From: Auanema rhodensis
Lineage: Eukaryota; Nematoda; Chromadorea; Rhabditida; Rhabditidae
DNA length: 64,000 nucleotides
Direction of reading: 5' to 3'
Assembly (NCBI GenBank): GCA_964057225.1
Contig: OZ059897.1
Location: forward strand, 19,034,001 to 19,098,000
In this document: positions 55,201 to 64,000 of the stretch, one piece after another
Layout: every line of letters begins with the position of its first letter
Position numbering within the stretch: the first letter of the stretch is position 1
Notes under the pieces: generated by a model
Database searches by the model: none
Seen by the model: only the letters and a program-made list of their open reading frames with translations
What the model was told of the DNA's origin: nothing
Translations under genes and position numbers: made by a program

Positions 55201-57205
55201 GCTAGCGCAAATCTGATAACACAGATCGACGCAGCTTAAAAATCCGCATCGAATGCACTATACTACATTGAAAAACGCTTGATACAAAAATTAGTTATGA
55301 TCGTTTGAAAAATGATGCATTAGTGTATGTTGAGTTTCCATGTACACTCAACATTGCTTCCAAAAACATTTTGACAAAAATTTTTTCGAAAAATTTCAAA
55401 ATAATTTAGCAAAAAGTAGATGTTTTAAGATTCCATTTTTCAAGGCAAAGACGATGGACAATGTTATTCAACGAAAAAATTATTTCTTCAGGGTGAAAAT
55501 CGAGGATATAAGTGTGAACTTATATCAGTTGATATCTCGGTGCATTTTTAAGCTAGCGCAAATCTGATAACACAGATCGACGCAGCTTAAAAATCCGCAT
55601 CGAATGCACTATACTACATTGAAAAACGCTTGATACAAAAATTAGTTATGATCGTTTGAAAAATGATGCATTAGTGTATGTTGAGTTTCCATGTACACTC
55701 AACATTGCTTCCAAAAACATTTTGACAAAAATTTTTTCGAAAAATTTCAAAATAATTTAGCAAAAAGTAGATGTTTTTAGATTCCATTTCTCAAGGCAAA
55801 GACGATAGACAATGTTATTCAACGAAAAAATTAATTCTTCAGGGTGAAAATCGAGGATATAAGTGTGAACTTATATCAGTTGATATCTCGGTGCATTTTT
55901 AAGCTAGCGCAAATCTGATAACACAGATCGACGCAGCTTAAAAATCCGCATCGAATGCACTATACTACATTGAGAAACGCTTAATACAAAAATTAGTTAT
56001 GATCGTTTGAAAAATGATGCATTAGTGTATGTTGAGTTTCCATGTACACTCAACATTGCTTCCAAAAACATTTTGACAAAAATTTTTTCGAAAAATTTCA
56101 AAATAATTTAGCAAAAAGTAGATGTTTTTAGATTCCTTTTTTCAAGGCAAAGACGATGGACAATGTTATTCAACGAAAAAATTATTTCTTCAGGGTGAAA
56201 ATCGAGGATATAAGTGTGAACTTATATCAGTTGATATCTCGGTGCATTTTTAAGCTAGCGCAAATCTGATAACACAGATCGACGCAGCTTAAAAATCCGC
56301 ATCGAATGCACTATACTACATTGAGAAACGCTTAATAGAAAAATTAGTTATGATCGTTTGAAAAATGATGCATTAGTGTATGTTGAGTTTCCATGTACAC
56401 TCAACATTGCTTCCAAAAACATTTTGACAAAACTTTTTTCGAAAAATTTCAAAATAATTTAGCAAAAAGTAGATGTTTTAAGATTCCATTTTTCAAGACA
56501 AAGACGATGGACAATGTTATTCAACGAAAAAATTAATTCTTCAGGGTGAAAATCGAGGATATATGTGTGAACTTATATCAGTTGATATCTCGGTGCATTT
56601 TTAAGCTAGCGCAAATCTGATAACACAGATCGACGCAGCTTAAAAATCCGCATCGAATGCACTATACTACATTGAGAAACGCTTAATACAAAAATTAGTT
56701 ATGATCGTTTGAAAAATGATGCATTAGTGTATGTTGAGTTTCCATGTACACTCAACATTGCTTCCAAAAACATTTTGACAAAAATTTTTTCGAAAAATTT
56801 CAAAATAATTTAGCAAAAAGTAGATGTTTTAAGATTCCATTTTTCAAGGCAAAGACGATGGACAATGTTATTCAACGAAAAAATTAATTCTTCAGGGTGA
56901 AAATCGAGGATATAAGTGTGAACTTATATCAGTTGATATCTCGGTGCATTTTTAAGCTAGCGCAAATCTGATAACACAGATCGACGCAGCTTAAAAATCC
57001 GCATCGAATGCACTATACTACATTGAGAAACGCTTAATACAAAAATTAGTTATGATCGTTTGAAAAATGATGCATTAGTGTATGTTGAGTTTCCATGTAC
57101 ACTCAACATTGCTTCCAAAAACATTTTGACAAAAATTTTTTCGAAAAATTTCAAAATAATTTAGCAAAAAGTAGATGTTTTAAGATTCCATTTTTCAAGG
57201 CAAAA
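52299..57205. repeat. Decaying trimer tract and mixed units (units 150-163)
   Basis: Units 152-154 and 158-160 still follow the order of 148-150, but extra units (151, 155-157) interrupt the cycle. Units 161-163 have private changes: AAACTTTTTTC near 56433, CAAGACAAAG near 56499 and ATATATGTGTG near 56563. No gene or foreign sequence is present. Confidence 0.8.
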
Positions 57206-60200
57206 ACGATGGACAATGTTATTCAACGAAAAAATTATTTCTTCAGGGTGAAAATCGAGGATATAAGTGTGAACTTATATCAGTTGATATCTCGGTGCAT
57301 TTTTAAGCTAGCGCAAATCTGATAACACAGATCGACGCAGCTTAAAAATCCGCATCGAATGCACTATACTACATTGAAAAACGCTTGATACAAAAATTAG
57401 TTATGATCGTTTGAAAAATGATGCATTAGTGTATTTTGAGTTTCCATGTACACTCAACATTGCTTCCAAAAACATTTTGACAAAAATTTTTTCGAAAAAT
57501 TTCAAAATAATTTAGCAAAAAGTAGATGTTTTAAGATTCCATTTTTCAAGGCAAAGACGATGGACAATGTTATTCAACGAAAAAATTATTTCTTCAGGGT
57601 GAAAATCGAGGATATAAGTGTGAACTTATATCAGTTGATATCTCGGTGCATTTTTAAGCTAGCGCAAATCTGATAACACAGATCGACGCAGCTTAAAAAT
57701 CCGCATCGAATGCACTATACTACATTGAAAAACGCTTGATACAAAAATTAGTTATGATCGTTTGAAAAATGATGCATTAGTGTATGTTGAGTTTCCATGT
57801 ACACTCAACATTGCTTCCAAAAACATTTTGACAAAAATTTTTTCGAAAAATTTCAAAATAATTTAGCAAAAAGTAGATGTTTTTAGATTCCATTTCTCAA
57901 GGCAAAGACGATAGACAATGTTATTCAACGAAAAAATTAATTCTTCAGGGTGAAAATCGAGGATATAAGTGTGAACTTATATCAGTTGATATCTCGGTGC
58001 ATTTTTAAGCTAGCGCAAATCTGATAACACAGATCGACGCAGCTTAAAAATCCGCATCGAATGCACTATACTACATTGAAAAACGCTTGATACAAAAATT
58101 AGTTATGATCGTTTGAAAAATGATGCATTAGTGTATGTTGAGTTTCCATGTACACTCAACATTGCTTCCAAAAACATTTTGACAAAAATTTTTTCGAAAA
58201 ATTTCAAAATAATTTAGCAAAAAGTAGATGTTTTAAGATTCCATTTTTCAAGGCAAAGACGATGGACAATGTTATTCAACGAAAAAATTAATTCTTCAGG
58301 GTGAAAATCGAGGATATAAGTGTGAACTTATATCAGTTGATATCTCGGTGCATTTTTAAGCTAGCGCAAATCTGATAACACAGATCGACGCAGCTTAAAA
58401 ATCCGCATCGAATGCACTATACTACATTGAGAAACGCTTAATACAAAAATTAGTTATGATCGTTTGAAAAATGATGCATTAGTGTATGTTGAGTTTCCAT
58501 GTACACTCAACATTGCTTCCAAAAACATTTTGACAAAAATTTTTTCGAAAAATTTCAAAATAATTTAGCAAAAAGTAGATGTTTTAAGATTCCATTTTTC
58601 AAGGCAAAAACGATGGACAATGTTATTCAACGAAAAAATTATTTCTTCAGGGTGAAAATCGAGGATATAAGTGTGAACTTATATCAGTTGATATCTCGGT
58701 GCATTTTTAAGCTAGCGCAAATCTGATAACACAGATCGACGCAGCTTAAAAATCCGCATCGAATGCACTATACTACATTGAAAAACGCTTGATACAAAAA
58801 TTAGTTATGATCGTTTGAAAAATGATGCATTAGTGTATTTTGAGTTTCCATGTACACTCAACATTGCTTCCAAAAACATTTTGACAAAAATTTTTTCGAA
58901 AAATTTCAAAATAATTTAGCAAAAAGTAGATGTTTTAAGATTCCATTTTTCAAGGCAAAGACGATGGACAATGTTATTCAACGAAAAAATTATTTCTTCA
59001 GGGTGAAAATCGAGGATATAAGTGTGAACTTATATCAGTTGATATCTCGGTGCATTTTTAAGCTAGCGCAAATCTGATAACACAGATCGACGCAGCTTAA
59101 AAATCCGCATCGAATGCACTATACTACATTGAAAAACGCTTGATACAAAAATTAGTTATGATCGTTTGAAAAATGATGCATTAGTGTATGTTGAGTTTCC
59201 ATGTACACTCAACATTGCTTCCAAAAACATTTTGACAAAAATTTTTTCGAAAAATTTCAAAATAATTTAGCAAAAAGTAGATGTTTTTAGATTCCATTTC
59301 TCAAGGCAAAGACGATAGACAATGTTATTCAACGAAAAAATTAATTCTTCAGGGTGAAAATCGAGGATATAAGTGTGAACTTATATCAGTTGATATCTCG
59401 GTGCATTTTTAAGCTAGCGCAAATCTGATAACACAGATCGACGCAGCTTAAAAATCCGCATCGAATGCACTATACTACATTGAAAAACGCTTGATACAAA
59501 AATTAGTTATGATCGTTTGAAAAATGATGCATTAGTGTATGTTGAGTTTCCATGTACACTCAACATTGCTTCCAAAAACATTTTGACAAAAATTTTTTCG
59601 AAAAATTTCAAAATAATTTAGCAAAAAGTAGATGTTTTTAGATTCCTTTTTTCAAGGCAAAGACGATGGACAATGTTATTCAACGAAAAAATTATTTCTT
59701 CAGGGTGAAAATCGAGGATATAAGTGTGAACTTATATCAGTTGATATCTCGGTGCATTTTTAAGCTAGCGCAAATCTGATAACACAGATCGACGCAGCTT
59801 AAAAATCCGCATCGAATGCACTATACTACATTGAAAAACGCTTGATACAAAAATTAGTTATGATCGTTTGAAAAATGATGCATTAGTGTATGTTGAGTTT
59901 CCATGTACACTCAACATTGCTTCCAAAAACATTTTGACAAAAATTTTTTCGAAAAATTTCAAAATAATTTAGCAAAAAGTAGATGTTTTAAGATTCCATT
60001 TTTCAAGGCAAAGACGATGGACAATGTTATTCAACGAAAAAATTATTTCTTCAGGGTGAAAATCGAGGATATAAGTGTGAACTTATATCAGTTGATATCT
60101 CGGTGCATTTTTAAGCTAGCGCAAATCTGATAACACAGATCGACGCAGCTTAAAAATCCGCATCGAATGCACTATACTACATTGAAAAACGCTTGATACA

Positions 60201-63200
60201 AAAATTAGTTATGATCGTTTGAAAAATGATGCATTAGTGTATGTTGAGTTTCCATGTACACTCAACATTGCTTCCAAAAACATTTTGACAAAAATTTTTT
60301 CGAAAAATTTCAAAATAATTTAGCAAAAAGTAGATGTTTTAAGATTCCATTTTTCAAGGCAAAGACGATGGACAATGTTATTCAACGAAAAAATTATTTC
60401 TTCAGGGTGAAAATCGAGGATATAAGTGTGAACTTATATCAGTTGATATCTCGGTGCATTTTTAAGCTAGCGCAAATCTGATAACACAGATCGACGCAGC
60501 TTAAAAATCCGCATCGAATGCACTATACTACATTGAAAAACGCTTGATACAAAAATTAGTTATGATCGTTTGAAAAATGATGCATTAGTGTATTTTGAGT
60601 TTCCATGTACACTCAACATTGCTTCCAAAAACATTTTGACAAAAATTTTTTCGAAAAATTTCAAAATAATTTAGCAAAAAGTAGATGTTTTAAGATTCCA
60701 TTTTTCAAGGCAAAGACGATGGACAATGTTATTCAACGAAAAAATTATTTCTTCAGGGTGAAAATCGAGGATATAAGTGTGAACTTATATCAGTTGATAT
60801 CTCGGTGCATTTTTAAGCTAGCGCAAATCTGATAACACAGATCGACGCAGCTTAAAAATCCGCATCGAATGCACTATACTACATTGAAAAACGCTTGATA
60901 CAAAAATTAGTTATGATCGTTTGAAAAATGATGCATTAGTGTATGTTGAGTTTCCATGTACACTCAACATTGCTTCCAAAAACATTTTGACAAAAATTTT
61001 TTCGAAAAATTTCAAAATAATTTAGCAAAAAGTAGATGTTTTTAGATTCCATTTCTCAAGGCAAAGACGATAGACAATGTTATTCAACGAAAAAATTAAT
61101 TCTTCAGGGTGAAAATCGAGGATATAAGTGTGAACTTATATCAGTTGATATCTCGGTGCATTTTTAAGCTAGCGCAAATCTGATAACACAGATCGACGCA
61201 GCTTAAAAATCCGCATCGAATGCACTATACTACATTGAAAAACGCTTGATACAAAAATTAGTTATGATCGTTTGAAAAATGATGCATTAGTGTATGTTGA
61301 GTTTCCATGTACACTCAACATTGCTTCCAAAAACATTTTGACAAAAATTTTTTCGAAAAATTTCAAAATAATTTAGCAAAAAGTAGATGTTTTAAGATTC
61401 CATTTTTCAAGGCAAAGACGATGGACAATGTTATTCAACGAAAAAATTAATTCTTCAGGGTGAAAATCGAGGATATAAGTGTGAACTTATATCAGTTGAT
61501 ATCTCGGTGCATTTTTAAGCTAGCGCAAATCTGATAACACAGATCGACGCAGCTTAAAAATCCGCATCGAATGCACTATACTACATTGAGAAACGCTTAA
61601 TACAAAAATTAGTTATGATCGTTTGAAAAATGATGCATTAGTGTATGTTGAGTTTCCATGTACACTCAACATTGCTTCCAAAAACATTTTGACAAAAATT
61701 TTTTCGAAAAATTTCAAAATAATTTAGCAAAAAGTAGATGTTTTAAGATTCCATTTTTCAAGGCAAAAACGATGGACAATGTTATTCAACGAAAAAATTA
61801 TTTCTTCAGGGTGAAAATCGAGGATATAAGTGTGAACTTATATCAGTTGATATCTCGGTGCATTTTTAAGCTAGCGCAAATCTGATAACACAGATCGACG
61901 CAGCTTAAAAATCCGCATCGAATGCACTATACTACATTGAAAAACGCTTGATACAAAAATTAGTTATGATCGTTTGAAAAATGATGCATTAGTGTATTTT
62001 GAGTTTCCATGTACACTCAACATTGCTTCCAAAAACATTTTGACAAAAATTTTTTCGAAAAATTTCAAAATAATTTAGCAAAAAGTAGATGTTTTAAGAT
62101 TCCATTTTTCAAGGCAAAGACGATGGACAATGTTATTCAACGAAAAAATTATTTCTTCAGGGTGAAAATCGAGGATATAAGTGTGAACTTATATCAGTTG
62201 ATATCTCGGTGCATTTTTAAGCTAGCGCAAATCTGATAACACAGATCGACGCAGCTTAAAAATCCGCATCGAATGCACTATACTACATTGAAAAACGCTT
62301 GATACAAAAATTAGTTATGATCGTTTGAAAAATGATGCATTAGTGTATGTTGAGTTTCCATGTACACTCAACATTGCTTCCAAAAACATTTTGACAAAAA
62401 TTTTTTCGAAAAATTTCAAAATAATTTAGCAAAAAGTAGATGTTTTTAGATTCCATTTCTCAAGGCAAAGACGATAGACAATGTTATTCAACGAAAAAAT
62501 TAATTCTTCAGGGTGAAAATCGAGGATATAAGTGTGAACTTATATCAGTTGATATCTCGGTGCATTTTTAAGCTAGCGCAAATCTGATAACACAGATCGA
62601 CGCAGCTTAAAAATCCGCATCGAATGCACTATACTACATTGAAAAACGCTTGATACAAAAATTAGTTATGATCGTTTGAAAAATGATGCATTAGTGTATG
62701 TTGAGTTTCCATGTACACTCAACATTGCTTCCAAAAACATTTTGACAAAAATTTTTTCGAAAAATTTCAAAATAATTTAGCAAAAAGTAGATGTTTTTAG
62801 ATTCCTTTTTTCAAGGCAAAGACGATGGACAATGTTATTCAACGAAAAAATTATTTCTTCAGGGTGAAAATCGAGGATATAAGTGTGAACTTATATCAGT
62901 TGATATCTCGGTGCATTTTTAAGCTAGCGCAAATCTGATAACACAGATCGACGCAGCTTAAAAATCCGCATCGAATGCACTATACTACATTGAAAAACGC
63001 TTGATACAAAAATTAGTTATGATCGTTTGAAAAATGATGCATTAGTGTATGTTGAGTTTCCATGTACACTCAACATTGCTTCCAAAAACATTTTGACAAA
63101 AATTTTTTCGAAAAATTTCAAAATAATTTAGCAAAAAGTAGATGTTTTAAGATTCCATTTTTCAAGGCAAAGACGATGGACAATGTTATTCAACGAAAAA

Positions 63201-63752
63201 ATTATTTCTTCAGGGTGAAAATCGAGGATATAAGTGTGAACTTATATCAGTTGATATCTCGGTGCATTTTTAAGCTAGCGCAAATCTGATAACACAGATC
63301 GACGCAGCTTAAAAATCCGCATCGAATGCACTATACTACATTGAAAAACGCTTGATACAAAAATTAGTTATGATCGTTTGAAAAATGATGCATTAGTGTA
63401 TGTTGAGTTTCCATGTACACTCAACATTGCTTCCAAAAACATTTTGACAAAAATTTTTTCGAAAAATTTCAAAATAATTTAGCAAAAAGTAGATGTTTTA
63501 AGATTCCATTTTTCAAGGCAAAGACGATGGACAATGTTATTCAACGAAAAAATTATTTCTTCAGGGTGAAAATCGAGGATATAAGTGTGAACTTATATCA
63601 GTTGATATCTCGGTGCATTTTTAAGCTAGCGCAAATCTGATAACACAGATCGACGCAGCTTAAAAATCCGCATCGAATGCACTATACTACATTGAAAAAC
63701 GCTTGATACAAAAATTAGTTATGATCGTTTGAAAAATGATGCATTAGTGTAT
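57206..63752. repeat. 9-unit higher-order repeat (3159-bp period)
   Basis: Units 164-172 and 173-181 match at every diagnostic site I compared, giving two full copies (57213-60371 and 60372-63530) plus part of a third. The marker GTATTTTGAG (T at position 223) sits in units 164, 168, 173 and 177. The left edge is the AAAAACG/AAAGACG difference at 57205 against 60364. The right edge is T at 60594 against G at 63753. Inside each copy, units 164-165 and 168-169 repeat each other, so the 9-mer contains an older 4-mer. Confidence 0.88.
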
Positions 63753-63881
63753 GTTGAGTTTCCATGTACACTCAACATTGCTTCCAAAAACATTTTGACA
63801 AAAATTTTTTCGAAAAATTTCAAAATAATTTAGCAAAAAGTAGATGTTTTAAGATTCCATTTTTCAAGGCAAAGACGATGG

Positions 63882-64000
63882 ACAATGTTATTCAACGAAA
63901 AAATTATTTCTTCAGGGTGAAAATCGAGGATATAAGTGTGAACTTATATCAGTTGATATCTCGGTGCATTTTTAAGCTAGCGCAAATCTGATAACACAGA
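63882..64000. repeat. Partial monomer at window end (unit 183, first 119 bp)
   Basis: The unit is of the TTATTT class and is cut inside the long hairpin by the end of the window. The sequence is normal up to the cut, so the array continues beyond the window. Confidence 0.95.

Larger units (their letters stand above)
1..64000. repeat. Satellite DNA array, 351-bp monomer, ~182 head-to-tail copies
   Basis: The window is filled by a single 351-bp unit with no interruption, inversion, spacer or other sequence. Anchors such as the EcoRV site GATATC, the NheI site GCTAGC and the string ATGTACACTCAACATTGC recur every 351 bp from the first unit to the last. Recurring landmarks between 234 and 63764 lie at exact multiples of 351 apart from one missing base near 19257. 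Monomers are about 31% GC and differ by at most about 12 of 351 positions. Such uniform tandem arrays are typical of centromeric or pericentromeric heterochromatin; that location is inferred. Neither end of the array lies in the window, so the array is longer than 64 kb. I cannot name the satellite family or species. Confidence 0.98.

Noticed and set aside
234-63991. Thirty-four copies of a 75-codon ORF (first 234-461, last 63764-63991) as a protein-coding gene family
   Set aside because: Each is a frame through the satellite that crosses a monomer junction. It is closed by TAG at unit 321-323 or TAA at 24-26 in most units. There is no recognisable domain, no intron or promoter context, and changes show no codon pattern.
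1-64000. CRISPR array
   Set aside because: The repeats are 351 bp and directly adjacent, with no unique spacers and no cas genes. Variation is point substitution within units.
1-64000. Transposon, retroelement or viral insertion in the array
   Set aside because: Every stretch I read is monomer sequence in unbroken phase. There are no target-site duplications, terminal repeats or foreign coding sequence.
1-64000. Two diverged ~175-bp half-monomers
   Set aside because: Comparing the two halves by eye shows only short AT-rich resemblances, so 351 bp looks like the basic unit and not a dimer of an older one. An alignment could still reveal remote similarity.
1-64000. Telomeric repeats or rDNA spacer
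   Set aside because: No TTAGG-like runs and no rRNA sequence occur anywhere in the window.

Overview
The whole 64 kb is one uninterrupted satellite DNA array. A 351-bp monomer is repeated head to tail about 182.3 times, always in the same orientation. I found no gene, RNA gene, transposon, spacer or array edge. The phase is kept from base 1 to base 64000. With monomers counted from base 1, unit 183 is cut by the window end after 119 bp. The only length change I found is one missing base in unit 55 (near 19257), so unit starts are 351(k-1)+1 up to unit 55 and one base less after it.

Organism: this is eukaryotic heterochromatin, probably centromeric or pericentromeric. The monomer is about 31% GC (110 of 351 in a representative unit), and 351 bp is close to two nucleosome repeats. 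It carries 12 CpGs, about what or more than its composition predicts, so it has not decayed through heavy germline CpG methylation. That fits an invertebrate such as an insect better than a vertebrate or plant, but this is inference. I do not recognise the monomer as a named satellite family.

Monomers differ by at most about a dozen substitutions. Most recurrent ones fall at some twenty positions of the unit (24, 26, 134, 141, 164, 166, 171, 173, 175, 179, 200, 227, 266, 294, 305, 321, 323, 329, 333, 338, 344, 350). Positions 27-133 are nearly invariant. Reading these sites as a barcode shows that the array is a mosaic of short higher-order repeat (HOR) tracts. They are a 7-unit repeat (378-5464), a 4.35-kb block present twice 4563 bp apart (2484-6834 and 7047-11397), a 5-unit repeat (9504-13152), irregular mixtures (13153-31065), a 7-unit repeat turning into a 4-unit repeat (31066-40364), a mixture (40365-43874), a dimer repeat with a cluster of five linked substitutions (43875-46682), a trimer repeat (48438-52298), a mixture (52299-57205) and a 9-unit repeat (57206-63752). 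This is the expected footprint of repeated unequal crossover and gene conversion.

Each monomer contains three clear inverted repeats and one A/T palindrome. The best is an imperfect 19-bp-stem hairpin at unit positions 87-137. A 75-codon ORF recurs 34 times, but it is a by-product of the repeat: it opens only when one monomer carries A at position 321 and the next lacks a stop at 24-26. Nothing supports a protein-coding gene.
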